Source: Xanthostigma xanthostigma (lineage: Eukaryota > Arthropoda > Insecta > Raphidioptera > Raphidiidae). From it: DNA of 64,000 nucleotides. Position 1 is the first letter of the stretch, and each line of letters begins with the position of its first letter. A program made the translations under genes and the position numbers. The DNA lies in contig OY754468.1 of assembly GCA_963575645.1 (NCBI GenBank), positions 19,988,465 through 20,052,464 of the forward strand. Direction: 5' to 3'. The notes below the pieces were generated by a model. That model did not search any database and was not told where the DNA came from. It saw nothing but the letters and a program-made list of their open reading frames with translations. Shown here one piece after another: positions 34,376 through 45,489 of the stretch.

Positions 34376-35081
34376 TCACGGTCAAGAAAATGTATTATAT
34401 TAAATTTAGTGTAATTTTTAATTTCATTTTATTGTTTCAGCTATTACGAACTGGTCGTCTTCTCTATGATGAAGATATAAGTCTTGCGTTTATGAACGAA
34501 GTAATAAGTTTAAATATATTTTTGACACAATTTTTAAACATTAATTCCGTAGTTATTGTATTAGAGTTTCCTCTTGTTGAATGTACTTTGGTATCTCTGC
34601 TCCAAGCGATCATAGCTTTTAACTCTGCACAAACAGAACTAATTTTGATAGAACTTATTATTGTCACGTTTGAAACGGTTAATCTTTTGACAGTTGACAA
34701 CATCGAGGAAAACGCTTAAATATTATATTACATTGTTCTGTACCTGTATAGAGTTAAAATTTTATAAGAATTCTTAGAAAATTGATTTGCCTTAAAAACC
34801 CCTTTAAAAATTCTAGTCTAGTTAAAGTAAAGTAATTATTCGACTAGGCACTTTGAAATAAAATAAAAATATATTTTTTGTAGAAAAACACACTTGGAAC
34901 CAAAATATTTTGTCAGCAAGTAAATTTTATGTGTTGCGGAATATTAATGCTGGACTATACCATAATAACAATGGTAAAAAATGCTTTTTATATAAATGAA
35001 AAAATGTAGAATTTTTAGATAAAGTACGAAAAAACTTACAGTTCAAATTTTAGTAGCCGAGATCGTAGTGATATCGTTGTA

Positions 35082-35651
35082 CAGAGTGACATATGGGAAA
35101 CGGACGTTTTACAAATGAATGTATAATCAGTTGTTTTTGATGAAAAAATAATTTGTTTTAAAAAACGACAGATCAATACCTACCATTTGATTTAATATAG
35201 GTAGTTAGGTATGAAAAATTATATCATTCAGGTGGCGGCCATTCTCTTGAATGCACACTTCAAGTCTGTGCCGAAAGTTATCCATAACTTTCGCTAACAG
35301 CTCTCGTTCAACCAAATGCACCTCTTCTGTAATGGCATCTTTTAACTCCATTAATGTTTCCTGTTAATCTGAAACCATTAATCCATCGCAGGATCGTATT
35401 ACGGCTTGGAATTGCGCCATTCCGACCGATATTAAAATGGCGACGAAAGATCCGCTGTGCTGCAATAACAGACTCACCATTTCGAACGAACGTATCGTAC
35501 GCGAACACTCGCTGCTGTATCGTCTATTGCTACATTTTATCTAAAACGGTAGGTCACTTCGAAGCGAACGTTCTAAACCGCAACAATTATCCACCACTGA
35601 CAGCTGTGTACTAGCCATTCTAAAAACGTCCGTTTCCCATATGTCACCCTG
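35082..35651 (-). mobile_element. Tc1/mariner-type non-autonomous element in GR3 intron 2
   Basis: The ends are CAGAGTGACATATGGGAAAC and, inward from the right, CAGGGTGACATATGGGAAAC, flanked by TA (35080-35081 and 35652-35653). GR5 has the empty site. On the minus strand a 66-codon frame (35308-35508) encodes the N-terminal helix-turn-helix (DUF4817-like) of insect mariner-type transposases: VRNGESVIAAQRIFRRHFN, then IPSRNTILRWINGFRLTGN. The catalytic DDE part is absent, so the copy is an internally shortened derivative. Confidence 0.75.
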
Positions 35652-35764
35652 TATAAATGGTGTTTGCATGCTGGATATACAAGCTTTTCACTGTAAATAA
35701 AATGTTTCTACTCGTGGGAACTGGATTTGGAAATTTTTCTTGCTTTGTCTTTTATTACAATAAT

Positions 35765-36371
35765 TAGTCTAGGTGGTAGGGAGATTTTCCTTATGTTAAT
35801 GTGGAAACATACTCTATCTCGCTGAATTTTTGCACACGCTTTTAGGCTCCTCTCAATGTTCCAAATGCTCAAAAGTCAAAAGTCTGCTACCTAAAAGGTG
35901 CAAAATTTGTTTTCTAATTTTCTCGGCTTGTATTATAGCTATACGACAAAAATAACTGCAACGGTTACCGATTTATATCAGACACTACGAACGATGTTTT
36001 CAGATATTTTCAGAATAACAACATTTAATTTTTCTGCGTAGGGAGAGAGAGATAAAGAGAGTTAATGTAACAATATTTGCTACAATACTTTTGAATTCGT
36101 AGAACTGTAGAATCGTTACAGTTACGACGAAAGTCATGAGGGACAAACTTGTAGTACTGGGACCGCCCTCTACATTGGTATAATTATTTTTGTTGTAGCT
36201 ATAATACAAGCCGAGAAAATTAGAAAACAAATTTTGCACCTTTCAGGCCTCCCCGTAGCGCAACAATTGTATACTTGTGCATTTGGGACACTGAGAGGGG
36301 CCTAAAAGCGTATGCAAAAATTCAGCGAGGTATAGTATGTTTCCAGTTCAAACTCCCTACCGCCTGGACTA
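35765..36371. mobile_element. Foldback element FB5 in GR3 intron 2
   Basis: Inverted ends TAGTCTAGGTGGTAGGGAG and TAGTCCAGGCGGTAGGGAG are flanked by AAT (35762-35764 and 36372-36374). The arms of about 180 bp include 'atactatacctcgctgaatt'-type text, 'aggtgcaaaatttgttttct' and 'tctcggcttgtattatagct', each mirrored. A much shortened relic of the same insertion lies in GR5 (about 56153-56275), so it entered before GR3 and GR5 separated. The ORF at 36000-36239 is inside and has no domain. Confidence 0.75.
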
Positions 36372-36537
36372 AATGTATTTAATTGTCTGCTTATTATTGT
36401 CGTAACCAAAATTTATAATCTCAAAGGTTTGTACTAGTACCTAACAAGTTTGTTTATATTTTTAGATGGTTTCGTTTGCATTCACCAATGCAGTCATTCT
36501 TATCCAGTTCTTACAAATGCAAGATTCCCATAAATAG

Positions 36538-37641
36538 GAAAGCTCATTTATCAAAGTGCAAGAAATTTGATATTAATTGCAAATCAATTGAAATAACACA
36601 ATTTTATAATCACAGTCACTGCCTAATAAGAAGTTTTAATTTTATACAATTTAAGAGTGTATGTATCTACTACGAAAATCTGAATCGACAAGCTCTTTTT
36701 TGGTCTCATTATTTTCAAGTTAAGAATTGTAATAGTTTAAAAAAGCAGTGTAGGTAGGTAGCTAATTGTATTTTATTATCTACGTGAAAATTTTTGAAGA
36801 AATTGTTTCCTATTTACGTTGTAGTTGGACGCAGCATTGTCGTTATAAGGCTAAGGTGAAGTTCTTGTTAATAGAGAAGATTACACCTGACAACATCGTA
36901 AATGAAGACAACAAAGCTTTTTTTAAATGAGAAAATATTAACATGCTATAATTTACCTACAGCAAACGTATATTTTTCAAAAAAATTGAACTAAAGCAAC
37001 TAAAATGTAATCTAATAATATAGTAACAGAATGTTAACAATGTGTAAAACCATTAAATGGTTTTTCTATTATGGATTTCAAAAGTAATGTGTGCTCAGAT
37101 TTTTAGGCGCTCTTTCTAGGACACCTCGTGTACGCATATGTTTTCTGAAGGGGAAATTATTTAAAAACAATTTCGTTATTTCTGTAAACATATAGTGGAC
37201 ATGCGAGCGTGATTAATATAAAAATAATAATGCGTTATCGTTATTTAAGATAAACAAGAAGAAAATATTACTAAATAAAGCAATGAGTTATTATTTATTT
37301 TCCCATGTGAGTTTCCCGGATTCAGGGTCGAGTCAGAGATTTGCTGATTGCCGTTTATATACTATTAGCGGTCCCGTCCGGTTTCACCCAGGTGCAAAAG
37401 AACGAATGGGGGGAAGGGACATGAGTACGCACGTTTATCTTCGTTTACCGAGACGAATTATGTTGTGTCCAAATTTAATGATGATCGGAGTTATCGTTCA
37501 AAAGTTTTTGTCGGACGGACAAATTTTATGTTATAAGCGGTCCCGCCCGGTTTCACCCGGGTGCAAAAGAACGAAAATATATAATTGAAAGTACTGTAGG
37601 AAAATTATTTTTATATAGGTAGGTACCTACCTATAGTTGTA
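36538..37641 (+). other. Spacer after GR3 and start of the P4 upstream block
   Basis: 36538-37290 is the post-GR flank shared with 24511-25260 and 56438-57070. From about 37300 ('tttcccatgtgagtttcccg') it is the same upstream block as 13950-14290 before P1. No gene; the 101-codon ORF at 37283-37588 is within the RTE/SINE-like repeat and is chance. Confidence 0.5.
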
Positions 37642-38628
37642 GGGGAATTGTGACATACTTTTTGTTATAAGTCAAATATTTGAAATAAATGAAGTCATGT
37701 TTGTTTTGAATCTTGCGTATATTCACCAACGTTTCATTAACAATGAAGTTGTTTAAGTTTTAGCACAATAAACATAACATAAAATTAAAAATCAAACATA
37801 AATCCCACTTAGGTCGACGTGTGTAAGATGACATAGTATGTGATCTTAGACTTTTATGGTAAGATGACATATGTCATCTTAGACTTGTATGGTATCTCAT
37901 CTTATACTATTAATTTTCCAAGCATAATTCGCAGGTAAACTGTTCCTTTTTTGCAGGTATGTCTGCGCATATTGTATGACACCAATTGGAGCATAGTTGA
38001 CACTTCACCCAATATTCTTTTGGCCTAGATTTGCTAAATAGTCCATTGCAGTAAATGCAAGCTGGGTCATCTTCCTCCTCATTCTCCTTGGATCTTCGAC
38101 TTCCTCGAGGTTCTCGTCATCAGCCAAAATAACATTGATTTTCGTAGCGGGAAGTTAAAATAATTTAATAGGTACCCGATTTTTATAAGGGTAAGACGTA
38201 GGGGTAAGATGACATAATATGTCATCTTAAGCCCACGGTTCGTATGTCATCTTACCCAATGGTGAATGCAAATGTATTTCAACTGTCGTGACAAAAACTT
38301 TGAAGTTAGAATATGCTTGTATCGATAATTGTGCCATATAATAAACCTAGATTACATTAAAAATTAGTTCAGCTAGAAAATACTTACATTAAGTACATAT
38401 ATTTGACCACCAAATAAAAACGTGATCAATATTTTTTTCACTTCAAAATCACAAAAACATTCGCTATATTGAAATACACGTCCGTTGTCCACCATACTGA
38501 ACTTCAATACTAGCGACACCTACAGGCCGTCTCTAAAACATCACGTGTACACATTTAGCGCGAATCTTTAAATGGATATTGCTGGTGTGTCATCTTATCT
38601 GACTATGTCATCTTGAGCACAACTCCCC
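37642..38628 (-). mobile_element. pogo-like DNA transposon derivative with PHD-finger tail
   Basis: The element is 987 bp, flanked by TA (37640-37641 and 38629-38630), with ends GGGGAATTGTGACATA and, inward from the right, GGGGAGTTGTGCTCAA. The empty site is visible upstream of P1 ('tatagttgtaccagtt', about 14276). Subterminal regions are full of 'aagatgacata' motifs and their inverse (about ten). On the minus strand, about 37921-38081 encodes a zinc-finger tail with the spacing of the PHD-like tails of insect pogo/Tigger-type transposases: CIYCNGLF, WVKCQLCSNWCHTIC, FTCELC. A frame change just upstream and the small size show most of the transposase is gone. Confidence 0.75.
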
Positions 38629-38660
38629 TACCAGTTTTCAAATGAGCTATTAATTAGATT

Positions 38661-39506
38661 AATAGCACAAGTTAACAATTGGTGTTGTAAGAATGCTCTA
38701 TCTTTAAATTCAAATAAAACCAAATTTATGATTATTCAACCCACTCAGTGCAAAAATAAGCCTTATATACAGCTGTCTGTAGATAATTGTCCCATAGAAA
38801 AGGTAGAAAAATTTAATTTTTTAGGTATTGTTTTTAATTCTAATTTAAAATGGGATGACCATATAAGCAAATTAGCTAATGAATTGTCTAAGTTTATTTA
38901 TGTAATAAGAAAAGCTAGGTATCTATATAACGACTCAACTCTTTTAAGAACCATATATTACGGTTTCGTTTTTTCACGTTTAAAGTATGGAATACTAGCT
39001 TGGGGCAATAGCCCACATTCCACTAACATTTTTATAATTCAAAAGAAACTGATTCGAGTCATGTTTGGACTAAAGTGGTTTGATTCGTGCAGAGGTCTAT
39101 TTAGGAACAATAATATTTTAACCGTACCGTGTATTTTTTTATATTACAGCTTGGTATATGCCCGTCTGCATATTCATTCCTATACAAGTGCTAACAATAT
39201 ACACAATTACGATACCCGCAACTGTCATCTTTTAGTAACACCAAAAGGGCACATAAACGTTTTTTTAAATAGTCCTCATAACTTTGCTATCCGAGCTTAT
39301 AATAAATTGCCGTCGGAATATAAAAACCTAGCTTCTCTTGCGACCTTCAAAAATAAAATAAAAGAATTTTTAATTAAGAACGAATTTTACACTATAACAG
39401 AATTTTTAAACTTATAGCTTTAAGCTTCTTTTTTTGACATGTCAAATAAATGTATTTCATTTCTATTGACAAAATATATTCTATTCTATTCTATTCTATT
39501 CTATTT
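38661..39506 (+). mobile_element. 5'-truncated CR1-type LINE, 3' end
   Basis: Open coding from about 38662 to 39417 gives the last part of a non-LTR reverse transcriptase ORF: NNWCCKNALSLNSNKTKFM, FNFLGIVFNSNLKWDDHISK, then the C-terminal thumb-and-tail region (YNTRNCHLLVTPKGHINVF, FAIRAYNKLPSEYKN). It is followed by a short 3' UTR and an (ATTCT)n tail (39478-39506), as in CR1/L2-type LINEs, which lack poly(A). The insertion is absent from the paralogous flank of P1 (site near 14310). The 229-codon ORF is free of stops, which suggests recent insertion. Related to, but distinct from, the LINE in P4. Confidence 0.8.
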
Positions 39507-40076
39507 CTTTAATTTTCATTAGTCGTAATAAAATTTTAAAAAATTGAAATGTAAGCCTTAGAAAAAAGCAATGTAGGAAATAAAAAAAAAAAATTAAATT
39601 CGCTGACGTGGGGCACTAAGAGTCTCATGCTCTACCGACTGAGCTATCCGGGCTTGTGATTGTGAGGCGTTAATATTACAATATTTAGTTAGGGCATTTC
39701 ACTGATAATATTTGTCGGATGGACAAATTTTGAGATACATCTTGCAACATTTTTCATTGATGCTCGGATCCAATTGGTCGTAGCGTGATATTATTATAGC
39801 CCATAGCCTTCCTCGATAAATGGGCTATCAAGCAAAAAAACATTTTTCAATTCGAACCAGTAGTTTCTGAGATTAGCGCGTTCAACCAAACAAAAACTCT
39901 TTAGCTTTATATATTAGTATAGAGTATAGATTTGAAAGTTTGTTTGCTAGATGTAATCGGTACAAATGAGACAAGTTTTCTGTCAAAACCGATATCAACG
40001 AGAGTCAATTAATAAATTCTAGTATTTACCAAGAAAACTCGGTTTCGACGACGCTGGAAGTTTTTCCCTACGAACT
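39507..40076 (+). repeat. Duplicated P4 upstream flank (RTE/SINE-like tail, tRNA-Lys-like relic)
   Basis: It continues the block paralogous to 14310-14860. It contains the degenerate tRNA-Lys-like copy (minus strand, 39604-39653; anticodon region 'GACTCTTAGT', T-arm missing) and the TATATTAGTATAG repeat end (about 39908-39922). Confidence 0.6.
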
Positions 40077-40088
40077 ATAAAAGTGAAA

Positions 40089-40273
40089 TGAATAAAATTG
40101 TCGGCCAATTTTTCTCAGACCATATATATTGACAAAAAATAATAAAAATACAAATCAATATAACACAGGATGACGTTTCGATCCGGATTTGAATCTTCTT
40201 CAGAAATACCTAAAAAATATAAAAATTAATTAGTATTAAGTTATTTATTAACTAATTGTACGCAAAGATTTGT
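40089..40273 (-). mobile_element. Penelope-like retroelement fragment with hammerhead-like motif
   Basis: A 185-bp insertion is bounded by a 12-bp duplication, ATAAAAGTGAAA (40077-40088 and 40274-40285). The P1 flank shows the empty site ('cgaactataaaagtgaaac', about 14853). On the minus strand, 40211-40167 contains CTGAAGA, a stem GATTC...GGATC, GAAA, then ACGTC. That is the order of a minimal hammerhead ribozyme with a self-complementary ACGU helix III. Penelope-like elements are known to carry such minimal hammerheads in their terminal repeats. Helix I is imperfect (AGG/CCU plus one pair around an internal loop), so activity is uncertain. Confidence 0.6.
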
Positions 40274-40644
40274 ATAAAAGTGAAACATGTTCCTGTGGGC
40301 CCTCACAGCTCAACCGTACTCCACCCACACTAACAACAGTCGGTTATCCCCGTGCAAAAGCTCTTTAACTCCTTTTCGTTCAAGGATTTCGAGTCCTGTT
40401 AGTTCCCTTTCAGCCTATGGGATATACTTATAATATGTCGTGGGACAAATAGGCTAGATTTCATTCTTCTACAATACCTACACATAGCAATGATCGTTTT
40501 ATTTTTTACTTTATGTCACAAGGGTTTCCTATTTCGTTAATATAGCTAATAATATAAGTAAAATAGAAACGTTTAAGCACATTAATTACAATCCTAAACC
40601 TTCAAAATTCCTAGATGGGTTTTGTGACAGGTTGGCTTATATTT

Positions 40645-41090
40645 ATTAATTATAGCTGTATCCGGCCACGCATTGCTGTGACTCAGTCAGGTTTGCGTGT
40701 TGCTGTTACGTTCAACGAATGGCGTCCCCATTGCCGTAAAATATTTAGTATAGCGTGTGTTGCTTTTACGTTCGATAGATGGAGCTTCGGTAGCCATAAG
40801 ATATTTGGTATAGCGTATGTTGCTTTAAAGTCCAACAGGTGGCGTTGTTTTGTACCAGTTAAAGACCGCGAACGCACTTATCAAGCACGACCATTACTGC
40901 ACAGACCAGAAAAGTCTGTTTGTGAAGGTAAGCATGTTATTTAACGGGGTAGCGCACATTAGAACGGTATCTGTAACCAGCGACGACCGTCAGTCGGTCG
41001 CCTACAAATTATGCCTAGCCGTGCTGGAACTGTCTAGTGCGCTAGTGATGTGTCGTACGTGAAACCGTAATAAAAGCTGCCGTTCGTGCT
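40645..41090. mobile_element. Non-autonomous TIR element, copy 2
   Basis: Paralogue of 15240-15690 with the same direct repeats ('gccgtaaaatatttagtata' and variants) and the same right segment. Small length differences destroy the long ORF seen in copy 1, which argues against a protein there. It predates the duplication of the P1 and P4 flanks. Confidence 0.5.
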
Positions 41091-41329
41091 TTTTAATTAT
41101 AAATGATTATTGTTCAAAATTTTCGAACCAAATTAATGTAACAAGTAATATATTTTAAACAGTTGATAATTGCGATATGTAAAATTTACTAGTTATTTCT
41201 GTTCGAAAATTTGTTTAATAGGATTATCCCAAGCGACGGGCAGAACTTAAATTTTTTAGAATATTGTCCTTTAAGTATTTTATCTGTAATGCATAAGTGA
41301 ATATCACAGATATAAATATTTTATTATAT

Positions 41330-41584
41330 CTATGATCACGGGTAATAAAGATACTTTTGAGCTCTTATAATCTACCTGTTATCAAATAAGGGTAGGTATA
41401 TAAAAGACTCCATGACTGTGGATAGTCACAGTTCTTAGTTAGAAAGTCTATGATCACAGGTGATTGAGATACTCTTGACTTCTTTTTATCTACCTGTTAT
41501 CAAATAAGGGTCTATAAAAGACTCTGAGAGACTGTGGATAGTCACAGTTCTTAGTTAGAAACTCACACTGAAAGACGCAAAATA
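41330..41584 (+). promoter_or_regulatory. Tandemly duplicated P4 promoter
   Basis: A 118-bp segment from 'ctatgatcacgggta' (41330) recurs from 'ctatgatcacaggtg' (41448). Each copy holds a TATA box (TATAAAAG at 41399 and 41513), the dyad ACTGTGGATAGTCACAGT and an initiator TCACAGTT (A at 41428 and 41544; spacing 29 and 31). Other P copies have one promoter. The downstream copy sits at the standard distance from the P4 start codon (41595). Confidence 0.65.
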
Positions 41585-41594
41585 TTTTTTCAAG

Positions 41595-44500
41595 ATGCCG
41601 AAGTTACAACGCATTTCGAAGAACATCTCACCATCGATGAAAAGGGCTTTTCCTTTCGAAGAAACAGAAGGACCAACCAAGAAGAAGCAACGCATTATTA
41701 AAAAAATCGAAGAACAAAACGACCAACAAAACCTAACTGACACTAAGGTTAGTGAATCGTTCTTGGATACCATAATGACAAGTCTAAAACGCAATTCGAG
41801 GAGCGATTCACCGTCGAAGAAATATTCTTTGCCATCCGAAGAAGCAGAAGATACTATTCAAGCCGAAGAAATTAGATTTCTTCCGACCAAGCAAACGGAT
41901 TTTCAAATACGTGAACAATTCTTGGATACCATTATAGCAGGTCTAAGATACGCGGATGATAGTATCGAAACAACAGTTCCTGATGTCAGCAAGGATGATA
42001 TCGCAACGGGGAAGAATACAGACGAAACGACTTTATTTGGATCAGAAGAAGCAACGATTTCTGTTGATAACAACAATGCATCTACAAAAAAAGATATTTT
42101 ATGCCATTAATATTAATAATAATATTTATTTTACCACATTGACAAAAGAGTATATGGCATGTCCATAAAAAAATTAGAGTTACATATTAAAAAATTCATT
42201 AATGCTATAAAATTCTCTGCTTACTAAATCATTCTTTAACTTACTTTTCATGGTTTGCAATGGCGAAGATTTGATTTCAACTGACAGACGATTGTAAAGT
42301 TTGATACAGTTATAGAGCACACCTTTTTCAATGGTAGTCAAGGAATGATCTGGCAAGCGAAAATCATTGTTTCCCCTGGTGTTATACTTATGTAATAATT
42401 GATGGTTACTGAAAAGGCTAAAATGTACTTTTACGAAAACAATACATTCATAGATGTATTCAGAAGGCAGTGTCATGAGTCCAAGAGCCTTAAAGATTCC
42501 TCTGCATGATTGTCTGGCGCTTAATTTGGCCATAATACGTATGCATTTCTTTTGTCCTTTGAAGATTAACTCTGTATTAACAGCACCCCAAAAAATAACC
42601 CATACTTCATTCTAGAGTAAAAGTTACCGAAGTACATTGTTTTTATGGTATTGTAATTGCAGAATGTACTCATCCTGCGTATTGCGTATAGACAACTTCC
42701 AAGTTGTTTTGCTAATACATTAATATGCTTGCACCACTTGATATGCTGATCCACAAAAATCCCCAGAAATTTTGCATCAGTCGAAAAATTAGCTTTAATA
42801 TTATTAAGATATAAACAATCAGGTGTTTTTTTGTTACTTTGCTTAGTTTTAAATAGTAGAAGATTAGTTTTGTTTGTATTAAGAACTAATTTATTACTGG
42901 CAAACCAGTTATTTATTTTAGCAAACATTTCTACTGTTTTGTCAGACACTTCGGCTACATTTGAGCCAGTAACTAGGAGAGTTGTGTCATCAGCATAACA
43001 AATGATGCATGCATCAGCAACACAACTTGGAAGGTCGTTTATATAGAAATTAAAGAGTAAAGGACCCAAAACACTGCCTTGAGGTACACCGATATTTAAT
43101 ATTCTGAAGTCAGATTTGGAATGACCATCATTTTCAGTATTTATTTTTACATATTGAGAGCGGTTTTTAAGATAGGATTTCAGCCAATTCCAAGCTTCTC
43201 CTCTTATACCATAGCTGTGCAATTTATCCATTAAAATTAAATGGTCGACGCAGTCGAAGGCTTTCGACAAGTCAAGAAAGACCCCCAGAGTATTTTTTTG
43301 GCCATCTAGTGCTTGTAAAATCTTCTCTAGAAATTCAAAAATTGCAGTATTGGTGGACTGGTACTTTTTAAAGCCATGCTGGTTCTTAGATAGAATATTC
43401 ATTTTATTTGCAAAACAGGTAATTCTGTTATGCATTACATATTGATAAATTTTTGAAAAATAGGAGAGTAGACTAATAGGTCTGTAATTCGACAATAATG
43501 TAGAGTCTCCACTTTTAAAAACAGGGGTAACCACCGCTAATTTCAGTGCATTAGGGAAGATTCCTTGCTCCAGTGATGCATTTATGGCATTAACTAGAGG
43601 ATTTAAAATATAGACGTAAACCGATTTTATTAATGTGCTCGTTATCTCGTCGTAGCCTGACGATTTTTTATTTTTAGTTTTTTTAATAATACTTGCAATC
43701 TCCTCCTCAAGGCAAGGGGAAATAAATATTGATTTTTCATTGCACGGTATACTTCGAAATGGGACAGCCTGAGTAGAGCTTGTCAAGTTTTTAGCAACAT
43801 TAACAAAAAAATTGTTAAAAATGTTGGCAGCTTCCCGTGCCGACTTTGCAGTTTTGTCACCATTCATAATTCCCGCCAAGCTGTTATTTTTTATTTTACT
43901 CTTGTTTCCGTTAATTATTTTCCACATTGTTTTAGCTTTATTATCACTGTTTGATATTTCGTTTTCAAAGAAAGTTGTTTTGGCTGAATGTAGTTTATTG
44001 ACGTATTCGCATTTTAATTTATTATAGTAGTTTTTGAACACTGGAAATTTCAAGGAGAGATCTAACCATCCTTGCAGGTTATGTCTGAGTATTTTTATTT
44101 CAGGTGTAATCCATTTACATTTATGTGTCGTTGGTACTGCTTGCTTGACTTTGATTATGGGGAAACAGTTGATAAAATGTTTCATGAAAAATATTAAATT
44201 TCTCATCAGCGTTTACGGTTTCGTACACCGCAGACCAATTTTCATCCTACGAAAAGGTCCCCAAAAGACTGTCACATGGAGAACAAATGATAAATTAGCG
44301 AACGTCCAGTTTTTCAAATCGACAGACTGCGCTGATGTCATTAAAAAGCGCACTGACTTTTATATAAAATTTAGATCACCTCCCAAATGTCCGATTCGCA
44401 GGGTTAAAGCTCTTTCCGTGAGTGATGTGGTTCAAAAAGCTATGACTTTTAAAAAAGCAGCAGCACAAGATTTTACAAAGCTGTCAAATTCACGTGCGGA

Positions 44501-44615
44501 TGGTGATTTGTGGTTTGACATGAATTTGAACGAAGTAGCGAAGGACGGTACGACATTTTCCGAAAGTGAAGAATTGGAAATGTGGGTGGAAGAAATGAAA
44601 AATTTTCAGCACTAA
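41595..44615 (+). pseudogene. P4: PNUTS-like copy split by a LINE
   Basis: The first part (41595 to about 42107) encodes the N-terminal two thirds to the linker before the docking motif, with the KR...KKKQR basic cluster and both FLDTIM repeats (ESFLDTIMTSLKR, EQFLDTIIAGLRY). The last part (about 44247-44615) resumes at LRKGPQKTVTWRTNDK and runs to FQH. About 2.1 kb of antisense LINE lies between, with a few bases lost at the junction and no evident target duplication. Without the LINE the copy would be close to P5. The 193-codon ORF ending at 44615 begins inside the LINE and is an accidental fusion. It still includes the complete docking motif and acidic tail behind an unrelated N-terminus. 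Confidence 0.75.
42111..44246 (-). mobile_element. CR1-type LINE with reverse transcriptase, in P4
   Basis: The minus-strand frame 44206-42566 (546 codons) is a non-LTR reverse transcriptase. It has the linker after the endonuclease (KCKWITPEIKILRHNLQGWL), fingers KKTKNKKSSGYDEITSTLIK, LSNYRPISLLSYFSKIYQ, FLDLSKAFDCVDH, GVPQGSVLGPLLFNFYIND, and the catalytic YADDTTLL. The C-terminal part continues at 42533-42180 (YNTRGNNDFRLP, LYNRLSVEIKS) after a frameshift, and another shift lies at the 5' end near 44200, where ENWSAVYETVNADEKF is in a different frame. The endonuclease is absent, so the copy is 5'-truncated. The 3' tail at the left end is a short TTA-rich run (42111-42130). Clade assignment to CR1/Daphne-like LINEs is tentative. 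Confidence 0.85.
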
Positions 44616-45489
44616 TGTACGGATTATACGACGCGGAAGTAGAAATGCAGTGTACAAAATGGACAACGCAGAAGCAAAAATGTGATATTTGTAAATTGAA
44701 ATTATTGTAAGTTATTTATTAATTATTATTGTAATACCTATTTGTACATATTTTATTACATTTTATATATTCATTGAATTATTATAAGTTAAAATTATTG
44801 TAAGAATATATTATTTATTAATTATTATTGTTATATTTTATTTAATTTTACATATTTATTAAATTATTTCTTTTATAATTTTATATTTTATTACATATCC
44901 CTACTTTGTATATACTTGACAGACGTGTTTTTCATAGGCTGAATAATATATTAGTTATTGATTGGTTGATTGAAAATATATAAAAGTATTCAACCACAAG
45001 TAAATTGCCGGAAAACTGAGTTTTTGCCTTATTCAAAATGACCTCATATGCTATTTATTAAACTGTAATAGTTGTTGCTGGAAAACGGGTGAATAAATGA
45101 TTCAAATACAAGAAAGAAATTGGGTGTTGATCATTGAGTCATTATTATAATTTTTGATTTTAATACAAAAACTGAGCGTTTGTAATTAAACTTATAGATG
45201 AAAAACTTCCTCGTAAAAATCGTCTTAAGCTCAACTCTACAAAAACTCTCTTAAAATTAAAAACACTTTGGGTTAATTACAAAGATTAAACTTGGATTTT
45301 TGTTTGTAGTTTAATTGGGACCAATAAAACATCATAAAATGTGTTATAAAAACCTTAATGATTCGAAATTATATACCTGGTGACTATTGAAAATGGTTAA
45401 TAAACCGAAAGATTAAATAAAAAAACGTGTGTTATTACTAAAAGATTATGATTAGCGGTGATATTTTAACGAATTAAAGTCTATCAAAA
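44616..45489 (+). other. Spacer between P4 and GR4
   Basis: Unit flank as before GR1 (very similar to 19990-20628). AT-rich; no gene or extra insertion recognised. Confidence 0.5.

Larger units (their letters stand above)
29292..36537 (+). pseudogene. GR3: gustatory receptor gene (7tm_7), best-preserved exon 1
   Basis: Exon 1 (29292-30185, 298 codons) is fully open and ends CAG|GTAAAT in phase 0. Its product has hydrophobic segments near residues 40-57, 70-90, 126-146, 167-187 and 247-262, and the GR-type loop NEYKFVAAYQKVCYLHAQIG. Exon 2 begins at 34441 (QLLRTGRLLYDEDISLAFMNE), and the last exon is 36466-36537 (MVSFAFTNAVILIQFLQMQDSHK), with the C-terminal GR motif as TNAVILIQF. Damage: relative to GR5, about 14 bp are missing in exon 2 after VIVLEF, shifting the frame, and I could not define one frame through exon 2 into the last exon. 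A copia-family fossil lies in intron 1, and mariner-like and foldback elements lie between exons 2 and 3. Either a recent pseudogene or a gene whose exon 2 is mis-modelled here. Confidence 0.7.
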
